A stretch of 64,000 bases of DNA from positions 620,001 to 684,000 of the forward strand of contig NZ_JBGJKZ010000001.1 in NCBI RefSeq assembly GCF_041359055.1, in the 5' to 3' direction. The first letter of the stretch is position 1; each line of letters opens with the position of its first letter. The notes under the pieces were generated by a model, which saw nothing but the letters and a program-made list of their open reading frames with translations, did no database searches and was not told the origin of the DNA. Origin of the DNA: Paenalcaligenes hominis_A (lineage in GTDB: Bacteria > Pseudomonadota > Gammaproteobacteria > Burkholderiales > Burkholderiaceae_B). The translations under genes and the position numbers were made by a program. This document shows positions 52,617 to 61,531 of this stretch, in pieces.

Positions 52617-52647
52617 AAAAAACCGCTCTGCAACAGGCGCAGAGCGG
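52617..52647 (-). terminator. Rho-independent terminator after mutM
   Basis: CCGCTCTGC / GCAGAGCGG (52623-52631, 52639-52647) with a 7-nt loop and six A at 52617-52622 forms a U-tailed hairpin on the minus strand. It lies 16 nt beyond the mutM stop and insulates the MBL operon. Confidence 0.85.
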
Positions 52648-52662
52648 CAGTTTTATCAGTCT

Positions 52663-53496
52663 TTAATTAGTCACGCCTTGACAGCGCGCACAGAAATACG
52701 TTGCGCGTTGATTTTGTACCATGCGCTGAATAGGATCACCGCAACGAGGACAAGGTTCACCGGCTTTAGCATAAATTTGTGCAAATAAATCAAAATAGGC
52801 TCCGGCCTCACCGGTAGCATTTTTGTAGTCGCGTAGGGTACTACCACCTGAGTCCAAGGCTTGTTGTAATGTTTCCACAATGGCTTGATGCAGGCTTGTT
52901 ACCTGTGCCAGTGACAATGATTTAGCTGGCGCAGTTGGGTCTATAGCCGCTTTGAATAAGGATTCAGAGGCATAAATGTTACCTACACCTACTACGGCTT
53001 GACCAGCCAAGAGAACGGATTTTATTGAGGCGCTACGATTTGCGAACTGTTGAAACAGATAGTCTGGGTTAAACTCGGAATTAAGTGGCTCTACCCCTAG
53101 CTTAGCCAAGAGGGGGTGCTTTAATATAGGACCATCTCGTAAATCGTGCCACAACACTGCGCCAAAACGGCGTGGGTCGTGCAACAAAAAACGAGCGTGA
53201 TCAAACACCCATTCCACATGATCGTGTTTAAGCCGAGGGGCATCAAGTGGCACGCTACGCAACGAGCCAGACATACCCAAATGAATAATTTGGTAGCCAT
53301 GCTCAAAACGTAGCAATAAATACTTGCCACGACGCTCACACGCAAGTACGGTTTTATTTTGTACTAGCTCGTTCATGTCAGAAGGAATAGGCCAACGCAT
53401 TTTGGGTTGATGCACCAGGCATTGGCGCAACACCTGTTGGGGCATCAGCGTCGCAATTCCGCGACGCGTGGTTTCAACTTCAGGTAATTCAGGCAT
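52663..53496 (-). CDS. mutM: Formamidopyrimidine-DNA glycosylase
   Basis: MutM excises 8-oxoguanine and formamidopyrimidines and cleaves the abasic site. The 277-residue protein begins MPELPEVETTRRG, so catalytic Pro follows Met, with Glu3. The helix-two-turn-helix region (VGVGNIYASESLFKA) and the C-terminal zinc finger with Cys249, Cys252, Cys269 and Cys272 are complete. It is divergent from the TPR gene, with 82 bp between the starts. Confidence 0.97.
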   Translation of the reverse strand: MPELPEVETTRRGIATLMPQQVLRQCLVHQPKMRWPIPSDMNELVQNKTVLACERRGKYLLLRFEHGYQIIHLGMSGSLRSVPLDAPRLKHDHVEWVFDHARFLLHDPRRFGAVLWHDLRDGPILKHPLLAKLGVEPLNSEFNPDYLFQQFANRSASIKSVLLAGQAVVGVGNIYASESLFKAAIDPTAPAKSLSLAQVTSLHQAIVETLQQALDSGGSTLRDYKNATGEAGAYFDLFAQIYAKAGEPCPRCGDPIQRMVQNQRATYFCARCQGVTN

Positions 53497-53578
53497 ATTG
53501 GGGTGCTAAGATCATTGACTTCTATAGGTTAATTGGGGCATTTGGCTTAATTTCACGCGTTACGACGCCGGTTTTTGG

Positions 53579-55348
53579 ATGAATTTAAAATCTCTATTTT
53601 TTCGTACGGTTGTTTTATCTACATGCCTAAGCTCGGCCACGATGGCTTCTGAGGTAATAGAGTTAGAGCCCGTCGAACATATACAGCTGCGCAGTGATGG
53701 CGTGCCTATGGTGACACTAAGCCCTGATATTCTATATCGCATTTTGGTGGGCGAAGTGGCGGTGCAACAAGGAGACTTTGATACGGCTAGCCAAACATTT
53801 TTAAGCCTAGCCAGGGATACGGCTGACCCTCGGTTTGCCCAGCGTGCTTTTCAGTTTTCGATGGCTGATAACAACCTAAGCCGAGGTATTGCCGCTGCTA
53901 AAGAATGGTCTATTTTAGCGCCCAACGACCCCGAAGCCAAAGCCACTGCTTTGGCTCTAGAAGCGTCTGCTGGTAAAACCACAGGGCTAGCGCAAACCTT
54001 GCATCAACGTATTAGCCAAGCCCCCGACAAAGAGCAAGCCATTATTCAGGCTATGACCATTATCAGCAAAATGGTAGATAGCCGTTTAGCTCTGGATGTG
54101 CTCGAGCAAGCTTTACCCAACGATGTGCGGCATTTAACGATTAGCCATTTAGCTTTGGCTGACGTGGCTTGGACGGCACAACAGCCCGAACGCGCCTTGC
54201 GGGAATCCCGTTTGGCGTTAGCCCAAGAGCCCAGCTCTGAGCTCGCTATGCAGCGTGTACTCGAATATGGCTTGGGCATTGAAGAGCAAGCCGTCATTCA
54301 ACAAGCTGAACAGTTCGTTGAAGCCAATCCCGATCTGCGCGATCTTGCCTTGCTACTAATTAATCGTTTGGTCGATCTGAAGCGCTACGATCAAGCCCTG
54401 CATCAGTTAGCTTTAATGCAAAAACGCAATCCTGAGGATTTTGATTTGCAGTTTACCGAGGCTGAAATCAACATACGTGCAGAGCGTTACGACACCGCAA
54501 TACGTTTATTAAATGACTACATAAATGTACAAAACCAACGTAGAAAAAGCATTAGCGATGACCGCACCCTAGCGCTAAGCAGTATTTCAGATGCTCGTTT
54601 GTCGTTGGTTCAAATTGCGGAAAAACAAAACAACTTACACGAGGCAATCCGTCAATTAGACTTAATTGAAGAGTCCTCGTTGCAGTTTCAGGCAAAGGTG
54701 CATCGGGCTGTGCTTGAGGCCAGACTCGGCGATATACGTAAAGCCAACCGTACCTTGGATGCCTTAGGGGTGCTAGGGCGACGTGATCAGGCCGTGGTTG
54801 ATTTAACGCGTGCTTCTATTCTGCGCGAATCAGGTCGTACCGATGAGGCAGTAGCGGTGTTAGAGCGTGCCGACAAAGAGCTCCCCGATACCCCAGAAAT
54901 TAAATACGACCTGGCGATGTTGTATTCAACCCAAGGTCGTTATGAAGAGTTAGAGACATTATTGCGTCAGGTGATTGACTTACAGCCGCATAATGCCAAT
55001 GCATACAATGCTTTGGGTTATACCTTTGTGGATCAGAATGAAAACCTTGATGAAGCCCAAGGCTTACTCGAGCAAGCCCTAGAGCTTGAGCCCAATAACC
55101 CTTATATCTTAGATAGTGTAGGCTGGTATTTTTACCGTATTGGCGATTACCAAGCAGCACTGGAGTATCTGGTACGTGCCTACGAGCTACTACCGGATGC
55201 CGAGGTGGCAGCCCATTTAGGCGAGGTGTTGTGGGCAAAAGGGCGTCAAAACGAAGCCCGAGATGTTTGGCTAAAAGCCCTTAAACCTGAAAATCCCAAT
55301 TACAAGCTATTGCGTACCATGCAGCAGTTTGGGGTGAGTCCTAAATGA
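53579..55348 (+). CDS. Periplasmic tetratricopeptide repeat protein
   Basis: The 589-residue product starts with a likely signal peptide (MNLKSLFFRTVVLSTCLSSA, cleavage near residue 23) and consists almost wholly of helical TPR-like repeats (for example YDLAMLYSTQGRYEELETLL, then AYNALGYTFVDQNENLDEA and ILDSVGWYFYRIGDYQAALE). It matches the TPR protein that precedes lolB-ispE in Burkholderiales. TPR proteins scaffold envelope complexes; the partner is not known. The stop overlaps the lolB start as ATGA. Confidence 0.88.
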   Translation: MNLKSLFFRTVVLSTCLSSATMASEVIELEPVEHIQLRSDGVPMVTLSPDILYRILVGEVAVQQGDFDTASQTFLSLARDTADPRFAQRAFQFSMADNNLSRGIAAAKEWSILAPNDPEAKATALALEASAGKTTGLAQTLHQRISQAPDKEQAIIQAMTIISKMVDSRLALDVLEQALPNDVRHLTISHLALADVAWTAQQPERALRESRLALAQEPSSELAMQRVLEYGLGIEEQAVIQQAEQFVEANPDLRDLALLLINRLVDLKRYDQALHQLALMQKRNPEDFDLQFTEAEINIRAERYDTAIRLLNDYINVQNQRRKSISDDRTLALSSISDARLSLVQIAEKQNNLHEAIRQLDLIEESSLQFQAKVHRAVLEARLGDIRKANRTLDALGVLGRRDQAVVDLTRASILRESGRTDEAVAVLERADKELPDTPEIKYDLAMLYSTQGRYEELETLLRQVIDLQPHNANAYNALGYTFVDQNENLDEAQGLLEQALELEPNNPYILDSVGWYFYRIGDYQAALEYLVRAYELLPDAEVAAHLGEVLWAKGRQNEARDVWLKALKPENPNYKLLRTMQQFGVSPK

Positions 55349-55914
55349 AACACAGAATTCAGCAGTTTGCCGTAGCCGCTATTCTTGTAGGCGGTGTGGT
55401 GGGGTGCAGTGTGACCCCTCACCAAGACACTCGTTATACCGTACAAGACCAGTTTCAGCGCTCAGGGCGTTTTGCTCTCAGTGTGGAGAAAAATACAGGT
55501 GAACGAGATGCAGTGCAAGGGGGCTTTGTATGGAATGAGCAGCAGCAACGCATTCAACTCGATCTCAATAACCCAATGGGAAGTGTATTAGCACGTGTTG
55601 TGGCTGACGAGCAGGGTGCTCAACTGCACTACCCCAATGGTGACATTGAGTATGCGCAGTCTGCTGATGCTTTAGTTGCCCAATTGTTGGGCTATGAGCT
55701 CCCCGTCGAAGGAATGAAAGATTGGCTTCACGGTCAAACGGGCTCACGGCCAGTTAGCGATTTAAAACGTGAGCAAGACCAAATTGTGTATTTTCAACAA
55801 GACAACTGGCGTGTGCGGTTGCAGCGTTACGACGAACTTGGTCCCCGACTTTTGCAGATGAATCGGACACAGCCCTCACAGAGTTTTTCAGTGCGTATTG
55901 TGGTGGACTACTAA
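55345..55914 (+). CDS. lolB: Outer-membrane lipoprotein insertase LolB
   Basis: LolB takes lipoproteins from LolA and places them in the outer membrane. The 189-residue precursor has a lipoprotein signal with lipobox LVGGVVGC (Cys21). The mature part has FQRSGRFALSVEK, QGGFVWNEQQQRIQLDLNNP with the typical WNEQ strand, and LLGYELPVEGMKDWL. It is coupled to the TPR gene and followed closely by ispE, conserved synteny in betaproteobacteria. Confidence 0.92.
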   Translation: MKHRIQQFAVAAILVGGVVGCSVTPHQDTRYTVQDQFQRSGRFALSVEKNTGERDAVQGGFVWNEQQQRIQLDLNNPMGSVLARVVADEQGAQLHYPNGDIEYAQSADALVAQLLGYELPVEGMKDWLHGQTGSRPVSDLKREQDQIVYFQQDNWRVRLQRYDELGPRLLQMNRTQPSQSFSVRIVVDY

Positions 55915-55915
55915 A

Positions 55916-56854
55916 TTGGCAACCAAGGCATTAACAGCTGTACCAGCTCCCGCTAAGCTCAATCTTTTTTTGCATGTGGTGGGCAGACGCGCAGATGGCT
56001 ACCATTTGCTGCAGTCGGTTTTTACTTTTATTGATCTATGTGATTACCTTGATTTTGAGCTGCGCACAGACGGCGTGATTGAGCGAGTCGGTGAGTCTCT
56101 GGCAGGTCTAGAGCCAGAACAAGATTTAATAATCAAAGCCGCTCGCTTGTTGCAAGCCACTACCGGCGTCACCTATGGGGCTCGCATCCGCTGTCAAAAA
56201 AACATACCTGCCGGGGCAGGTTTAGGTGGCGGTTCTAGCGATGCGGCAACCACATTAATTGCATTAAATAAATTATGGCAAACCCGCTTAACCCGTTCAC
56301 AGCTTATGCAACTAGGTTTGCAGCTTGGGGCAGATGTGCCGGTTTTTATCTTTGGTCAAAATGCTTTTGCTGAGGGTGTGGGCGAGCAATTACAAGCCAT
56401 TACTTTGCCTAACTTGCACTATATTGTGCTAACACCGCAGGCTTTTGTGCCAACACCTGTGATTTTTTCCGATAAAGGCTTGACAAGAAATCAAAAGCCC
56501 ATCATAATTACAGACTTTACAGGTTCTTTGATACAGCCCGATGCGAAATACCACGATTCGGTGTCTCTATTTGGCATAAACAATCTAGAACCTATAGCAT
56601 GTAAGTTCGAGCCGGAAATAAATACCTTGTTTCAGGTCTTGCATAAAGCAAAACTGCATGCTAGAATGACAGGCTCAGGTTCAAGTTTTTTTGTACCGTT
56701 TTTGGATAAAGAGACAGCCTGTAGACAAAGCAGTTATTTATGTGATATAGTTTTGCACGAGCAGTTATCAGTGCAACAGCAACCCCAGATGTGGGTTGTT
56801 AGTGGGGTAAATACCCACCCACTTTATAACTGGCTAAACGAATTTGGGGATTAG
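55916..56854 (+). CDS. ispE: 4-diphosphocytidyl-2-C-methyl-D-erythritol kinase IspE
   Basis: IspE phosphorylates CDP-ME in the MEP isoprenoid pathway. The GHMP kinase motifs are PAPAKLNLFLHVVGRRADGYH, PAGAGLGGGSSDAATTL and the C-terminal MTGSGSSFFVPF. The best start is TTG at 55916, one base after the lolB stop, with GGTGGA upstream; a TTG at 55898 inside lolB is less likely. At 312 residues it is longer than E. coli IspE (283), with an unusual tail. Its last codons and stop lie within the tRNA-Gln gene (56845-56854). Confidence 0.9.
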   Translation: MATKALTAVPAPAKLNLFLHVVGRRADGYHLLQSVFTFIDLCDYLDFELRTDGVIERVGESLAGLEPEQDLIIKAARLLQATTGVTYGARIRCQKNIPAGAGLGGGSSDAATTLIALNKLWQTRLTRSQLMQLGLQLGADVPVFIFGQNAFAEGVGEQLQAITLPNLHYIVLTPQAFVPTPVIFSDKGLTRNQKPIIITDFTGSLIQPDAKYHDSVSLFGINNLEPIACKFEPEINTLFQVLHKAKLHARMTGSGSSFFVPFLDKETACRQSSYLCDIVLHEQLSVQQQPQMWVVSGVNTHPLYNWLNEFGD

Positions 56855-56921
56855 CCAAGCTGGTTAAGGCACCGGATTTTGATTCCGGCATGCAAAGGTT
56901 CGAATCCTTTATCCCCAGCCA
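56845..56921 (+). tRNA. tRNA-Gln (anticodon TTG), CCA encoded
   Basis: The 77-nt gene forms a complete cloverleaf: acceptor TGGGGAT (56845-56851) with ATCCCCA (56911-56917), discriminator G, and CCA at 56919-56921. The anticodon stem CCGGA/TCCGG (56872-56876, 56884-56888) holds the loop TTTTGAT with TTG at 56879-56881. The first ten bases are also the end of ispE. Order ispE, tRNA-Gln, prs is common in betaproteobacteria. Confidence 0.97.
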
Positions 56922-56951
56922 TACATTTACAGACCATCAGGTCTGCGTCAT

Positions 56952-57007
56952 AATAAAGCTGTTGAGCTACTACTTAAAATAGGTAGTGGTCAACGGCTTT
57001 ATTTTTT
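56952..57007 (+). terminator. Long hairpin terminator after tRNA-Gln
   Basis: AATAAAGC at 56952 pairs with GCTTTATT at 56996-57003, with inner GTTGA/TCAAC and CTAC/GTAG pairing, followed by TTTT. It ends the ispE-tRNA transcript 40 nt before prs. A smaller hairpin CAGACC/GGTCTG (56930-56945) lies between. Confidence 0.75.
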
Positions 57008-57043
57008 CGCCACGCATCCAATACTCTCTACGACCCTCACATC

Positions 57044-57994
57044 ATGGCACATGACCGATTCATGATTTTCACTGGTACAGCAAATCCACGTTTGGCTGTA
57101 GATGTTGCAAATCACTTAGACATGTCTCTTGGCAAAATGACCGTAGGTCGCTTCTCTGACGGAGAAGTTATGGTCGAAATTAATGAAAACGTACGCGGTC
57201 GCGATGTTTTTGTGCTCCAGCCAACCTGCGCTCCCACCAATGACAATTTAATGGAAGTCATGGTTATGGTCGATGCATTGCGCCGAGCTTCTGCCGGTCG
57301 TATTACTGCTGCCATACCGTATTTTGGTTATGCACGCCAAGACCGTCGTCCACGCTCTGCTCGTGTGGCGATTTCCGCTAAAGTCGTAGCAAATATGCTT
57401 CAGGTCGCCGGTGTTGACCGCGTTATGACTATGGACTTACACGCCGACCAAATCCAAGGCTTTTTTGATATTCCTGTTGACAATATCTATGCATCTCCCA
57501 TTTTGTTGGGTGATATTTGGCGTTGCAACTACAAAGATTTAGTGGTTGTGTCGCCCGATATTGGTGGGGTAGTGCGTGCTCGTGCTTTGGCTAAACAGCT
57601 TGAAGCCGACTTAGCTATTATTGACAAGCGTCGTCCTCGTGCGAATGTGTCCGAAGTCATGAACATCATTGGCGATGTGAACGGGCGCACATGTATTTTA
57701 ATGGATGACATGGTGGATACTGCTGGCACTTTGTGTAAAGCAGCCGAAGCCCTAAAGCAACGTGGTGCAGTTGCTGTGTATGCTTACTGTACTCACCCTG
57801 TATTGTCTGGCGAAGCCATCGAGCGTATTAAGCATTCCGAGCTCAATGAGCTTGTGGTTACAGATACTATTCCACTGTCGGCCGAAGCCCGAGAGTGTGA
57901 AAAAATACGTCAGCTTTCCTGTGCAGCCCTATGGGGGGAAACGATGCTGCGTATATCAAACGCCGAGTCAGTTAGCTCGTTGTTTGTTGACTAG
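57044..57994 (+). CDS. prs: Ribose-phosphate pyrophosphokinase
   Basis: Prs makes PRPP from ribose-5-phosphate and ATP for nucleotide, His and Trp synthesis. The 316-residue chain has GKMTVGRFSDGEVMVEINENVRG split across two segments, YFGYARQDRRP, the metal site MDLHADQIQGFF, KRRP at the flexible loop and the PRPP loop DDMVDTAGTL. This is class I Prs, regulated by phosphate and ADP in the family. Flanked by terminators on both sides. Confidence 0.97.
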   Translation: MAHDRFMIFTGTANPRLAVDVANHLDMSLGKMTVGRFSDGEVMVEINENVRGRDVFVLQPTCAPTNDNLMEVMVMVDALRRASAGRITAAIPYFGYARQDRRPRSARVAISAKVVANMLQVAGVDRVMTMDLHADQIQGFFDIPVDNIYASPILLGDIWRCNYKDLVVVSPDIGGVVRARALAKQLEADLAIIDKRRPRANVSEVMNIIGDVNGRTCILMDDMVDTAGTLCKAAEALKQRGAVAVYAYCTHPVLSGEAIERIKHSELNELVVTDTIPLSAEARECEKIRQLSCAALWGETMLRISNAESVSSLFVD

Positions 57995-58004
57995 ATTTCC
58001 AACG

Positions 58005-58033
58005 CAACATACTGGTCGCGGTATGTTGTTTTT
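58005..58033 (+). terminator. Rho-independent terminator after prs
   Basis: CAACATAC / GTATGTTG (58005-58012, 58021-58028) with an 8-nt loop is followed by five T. It lies 10 nt past the prs stop and before rplY. Confidence 0.8.
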
Positions 58034-58069
58034 ATTGTTTGCGATCCGTCGCAATTATGGAGTTTTCCC

Positions 58070-58699
58070 ATGAAATTCAAAGCCTTTGCACGTGATGTAC
58101 AGGGTTCGGGTGCGAGCCGCCGCCTGCGTCGCGCTGGCCAGGTTCCTGCCATTGTTTACGGTGGCAACGCCGAGCCTGTTATTGTGGCCCTAGACCACAA
58201 CCAAATTTATCACGATCTACGTAAAGACGTGTTCCATGCTTCTATCTTAGATATGGATATCGATGGTAAATCAGAAAAAGTTATTTTGCGTTCAGTACAG
58301 TGGCATGCTTACAAGCCACAAGTAATGCACGTTGATTTCCAGCGCGTTCGTGCTGATCAAGCTATTACTACTCGTGTACCTCTTAACTTCCTCAATGGCG
58401 ATGAGTCCCCAGCTGTAAAACTACACAGCCAGGTTATCAGTCAGCTATTGGTTGACCTAGAAGTCACATGCTTACCTGGTGATTTGCCTGCTTCTATAGA
58501 CGTAGAGCTTGGTGCACTAGAACCTGGTGAAACCATTACTTTATCTGCAGTAACCTTACCTGCAGGCGTAGAGTACGCAGGTGCTAGCACCGATCCTGAT
58601 CCAGCTTTAGCTACTGCTCTACAAGTTGGTGGTGGTGCAGCTGCCGATAATGGTGATGAGTCCGAAGACGACGCAGCAGCTGAAGAAAGCGCAGAATAA
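58070..58699 (+). CDS. rplY: 50S ribosomal protein L25/general stress protein Ctc
   Basis: The 209-residue protein has the N-terminal 5S rRNA-binding L25 domain (about residues 1-92: GSGASRRLRRAGQVPAIVYGG) and the C-terminal TL5/Ctc beta domain (about 98-185), then a strongly acidic tail of Asp and Glu. It is the long L25 form usual in betaproteobacteria. pth follows after a terminator, matching the rplY-pth order of many relatives. Confidence 0.96.
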   Translation: MKFKAFARDVQGSGASRRLRRAGQVPAIVYGGNAEPVIVALDHNQIYHDLRKDVFHASILDMDIDGKSEKVILRSVQWHAYKPQVMHVDFQRVRADQAITTRVPLNFLNGDESPAVKLHSQVISQLLVDLEVTCLPGDLPASIDVELGALEPGETITLSAVTLPAGVEYAGASTDPDPALATALQVGGGAAADNGDESEDDAAAEESAE

Positions 58700-58739
58700 T
58701 TATTTTATTTTGTTGCTGTAAGCCCTGCTTATAATAAAA

Positions 58740-58769
58740 CCCCTGTTAGCTTGGCTGACGGGGGTTTTT
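58740..58769 (+). terminator. Rho-independent terminator after rplY
   Basis: CCCC TGTTAGC pairs with GCTGACG GGGG around a TTG loop, including one G-U pair, followed by five T (58765-58769). It ends only a few bases before the possible pth start, so pth would need read-through or an internal promoter. Confidence 0.75.
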
Positions 58770-58787
58770 AGTATGTGGATACCAAAA

Positions 58788-59381
58788 ATGACAGAAGGAA
58801 TTCGTTTAATAATCGGCCTGGGTAATCCGGGCGCAGACTATGAAAAAACGCGTCATAATGCGGGCTTTTGGCTTGCTGATGAATACGCCAAAAAGATGAA
58901 TGCCAGCTTTAGCTTAGATAAAAACATGGCTGCTTGGGTTGCTAAAGGTCGTTTTGATGGCCAGCCTATTATTATTGCTAAGCCTACCACCTTTATGAAT
59001 CGCTCTGGTCAAGCCGCCGGAGCATTAATGCGCTTTTACAAGTTAAAGCCAGAGCAGGTTTTGGTGCTGCATGACGAGCTGGATCTGTTGCCTGGTCAAG
59101 CTAAGCTTAAAAAAGGCGGTGGTCATGCAGGGCATAATGGTTTGCGTGACATTCAGCAGGTGTTTTCTAGCCCTGATTACTGGCGTATGCGGATTGGTAT
59201 TGGGCATCCGCGCAGTTTAGGTTTAGCCCAACAAGTGGCTGCTTTTGTACTCAGTCCTCCTAGAGCGGCGGAGCGTGAAGCGATTGAAGATGTGCTTTGG
59301 CGTGCTGATGCGATATTGACACCGCTGCTAGAGGGAAATTTTGATCTAGCCATCCAACAACTGCATGGGGGTAATGGGTGA
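58788..59381 (+). CDS. pth: Peptidyl-tRNA hydrolase
   Basis: Pth frees tRNA from drop-off peptidyl-tRNA. The start at 58788 gives MTEGIRLIIGLGNPGADYEK, like family members, and 197 residues; an ATG at 58773 directly after the terminator is an alternative. Motifs are catalytic His in TRHNAGFWLAD, KPTTFMNRSGQA, HDELDLLPG and KKGGGHAGHNGLRD. The end overlaps the CPBP-like gene start by 4 nt (GTGA). Confidence 0.96.
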   Translation: MTEGIRLIIGLGNPGADYEKTRHNAGFWLADEYAKKMNASFSLDKNMAAWVAKGRFDGQPIIIAKPTTFMNRSGQAAGALMRFYKLKPEQVLVLHDELDLLPGQAKLKKGGGHAGHNGLRDIQQVFSSPDYWRMRIGIGHPRSLGLAQQVAAFVLSPPRAAEREAIEDVLWRADAILTPLLEGNFDLAIQQLHGGNG

Positions 59382-60157
59382 GTCAAGCGCCTAGCTTCAA
59401 AGAAGAGTTGCGCGATTTTTTTCGTTTTTTACGCGCACCAAACCTTGCCCCTCGTTTAGGCGGCCAAGATCTAGGTCATGGCTGGCACACTGACTGGACT
59501 AATGGCCTAGGCGTTAAACGCATTTTTCAATGGGCGTTAGTGCTGTGGCTAGTGAACTTAACCGTGTTTGGGCCATTGGCGGCTGGTGTAGCAACGTCGA
59601 CGGGCACCCAGCATCGATTAGACCTTTCCAATATCCCTTGGAAGCAGGCCATTTTGTGGGCCCCCCTGATTGAGGAAATGGTTTTTAGGTATGTGTTGCG
59701 CCGGCCTTCACAGTTTTTGTGGTTGTTGCCCGTCACGTTATGGTGTTTATTTAACGGTCCGCAAATGCTTACTATCAGCCTTGTGTTGGCTGTGGTGGTG
59801 CTGTTGTATGTGCGCCCAGTGTATGGGGCAGGGCGGCCATCGGTATTTGCGGCGGTGGGCTTAGGCAAGGCATGGCCTAGACACTGGTATGTGTTTTATG
59901 GCCGACATTTTGGTTGGTTCTTTTATGGTGCTACGCTGCTTTTTGCTGCGCTTCACCTTTATAATTTCAAGTTTGAGCAGATCGATTTTTGGATGTTGCC
60001 CATGCTTATTTTGCCTCAGTTTATGACGGGTTTAGTTTTAGGTTGGCTCCGGGTACGTCGAGGCATCGGTGCCAGTATTATTTTACATGCTGTATTTAAT
60101 GCTGGGCCTATTCTAGTCATTATGGCGATAGTGCGCATGATGCCTATAGGGCAATAG
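59378..60157 (+). CDS. CPBP family (Abi-like) intramembrane protease homologue
   Basis: A 259-residue membrane protein starting at GTG with pth overlap. About seven hydrophobic segments follow residue 45. CPBP marks are the Glu-Glu pair in APLIEEMVFRYVLRR, the His in LFAALHLYNFKF and the C-terminal SIILHAVFNAGP. The family includes type II CAAX-protease-like glutamyl proteases and bacteriocin self-immunity proteins. The EExxxR, FxxxH and HxxxN features are all present, so activity is plausible. Its target is unknown. Confidence 0.78.
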   Translation: MSQAPSFKEELRDFFRFLRAPNLAPRLGGQDLGHGWHTDWTNGLGVKRIFQWALVLWLVNLTVFGPLAAGVATSTGTQHRLDLSNIPWKQAILWAPLIEEMVFRYVLRRPSQFLWLLPVTLWCLFNGPQMLTISLVLAVVVLLYVRPVYGAGRPSVFAAVGLGKAWPRHWYVFYGRHFGWFFYGATLLFAALHLYNFKFEQIDFWMLPMLILPQFMTGLVLGWLRVRRGIGASIILHAVFNAGPILVIMAIVRMMPIGQ

Positions 60158-60209
60158 TAAACCGCTATAATACCTTTAATTTTTTTGATTTTTTATTTCT
60201 AGGAACGCC

Positions 60210-61301
60210 ATGTCACTTCAATGCGGCATTGTTGGCTTGCCCAACGTTGGTAAATCTACCTTGTTTAATGCACTCACCAAAGCCGGTATTGCAGCGGAGA
60301 ATTACCCTTTTTGTACTATTGAGCCTAATGTGGGCGTAGTAGAAGTCCCAGATCCTCGTTTAAATCCATTGGCTGACATCGTCAAGCCCGAGCGTGTGTT
60401 ACCCGCCGTTGTCGAGTTTGTGGATATTGCTGGCCTAGTCGCTGGTGCATCAGAGGGCGAAGGCCTAGGGAATCAGTTCTTGGCGAACATTCGTGAAACA
60501 GATGCTATTGTGCATGTGGTGCGTTGCTTTGATGATGAAAATGTGGTGCATGTGTCCGGTAAAGTGGACCCAATTGCCGATATCGAGGTTATTCATACCG
60601 AATTAGCGCTAGCGGATTTAGCCAGTGCAGAGCGTGCTTTGCAGCGCAATCAGCGCACAGCTCGCTCTGGTGATAAAGACGCGATTCGTTTGTGCAATGC
60701 GCTAGAGCGTATTATTGCTGCACTAGGTGAGGGAACGCCTGTTCGTGCTTTAGATTTTGATGAGTCAGAGCAGGCCGCAATTAAACAGTTTTGTTTTATT
60801 ACGGCTAAACCGGCCATGTATGTGGCTAATGTCACAGAAGACGGTTTCGAGCAAAACCCTTATCTACAATTAGTAGAAGACTACGCTGCCAAAGAAAACT
60901 CTCCTGTAGTGGCTGTTTGTGCTGCCGTAGAAGCCGAAATTGCACAACTTGATGATGAAGATAAATCTGTGTTTCTCGAGGACATGGGCATGGATGAACC
61001 AGGCCTAAACCGAGTGATTCGTGCTGGTTATAAGCTTTTGGGCTTACAAACCTATTTCACTGCAGGCGTTAAAGAGGTGCGTGCTTGGACTATAGCAGTA
61101 GGGGCTACTGCTCCTCAGGCTGCTGGTGTGATTCATACCGACTTTGAGCGGGGTTTTATTCGTGCCCAAACCATTGCCTATGACGATTTTGTGCAATACA
61201 AAGGTGAACAAGGGGCAAAAGAAGCCGGCAAAATGCGAGCCGAGGGCAAAGACTACGTGGTCCAAGACGGCGACGTGTTGAACTTCCTCTTTAATGTCTA
61301 A
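60210..61301 (+). CDS. ychF: Redox-regulated ATPase YchF
   Basis: YchF is an Obg-family P-loop protein that prefers ATP and binds ribosomes. The 363-residue chain has GLPNVGKSTLFNALT at residue 8, the switch region FVDIAGLVAGASEGEGLGNQF, a coiled-coil insert and the C-terminal TGS domain (about 278-361: TYFTAGVKEVRAWTI and the end YVVQDGDVLNFLFNV). In E. coli it inhibits catalase and is controlled by redox. Transcribed alone or with the CPBP gene 52 nt upstream. Confidence 0.97.
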   Translation: MSLQCGIVGLPNVGKSTLFNALTKAGIAAENYPFCTIEPNVGVVEVPDPRLNPLADIVKPERVLPAVVEFVDIAGLVAGASEGEGLGNQFLANIRETDAIVHVVRCFDDENVVHVSGKVDPIADIEVIHTELALADLASAERALQRNQRTARSGDKDAIRLCNALERIIAALGEGTPVRALDFDESEQAAIKQFCFITAKPAMYVANVTEDGFEQNPYLQLVEDYAAKENSPVVAVCAAVEAEIAQLDDEDKSVFLEDMGMDEPGLNRVIRAGYKLLGLQTYFTAGVKEVRAWTIAVGATAPQAAGVIHTDFERGFIRAQTIAYDDFVQYKGEQGAKEAGKMRAEGKDYVVQDGDVLNFLFNV

Positions 61302-61374
61302 AACAACGCTTCACCAAAACCACTAAAGCGCCATGTATTCATTGGGGCTTGTATAAGCTCTGCTGCTTTAGCTC

Positions 61375-61409
61375 AAAGCTCTCTCTACACTAAAAGTACA
61401 GAGAGCTTT
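61375..61409 (+). terminator. Possible terminator after ychF
   Basis: AAAGCTCTCT / AGAGAGCTTT (61375-61384, 61400-61409) is a perfect 10-bp inverted repeat with a 15-nt loop. The following bases are only moderately T-rich, so strength is uncertain. Confidence 0.55.
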
Positions 61410-61531
61410 GTTCCTTTAAGTTTTAAATAAATAAAAGAAATTTATATAGAACAGGTATATCGTTAAGTCCTAGTAGTAACCATGATAAAACAAGGTAAAT
61501 AAATGTTACATTGCTTTTACTAGGAGTCATG

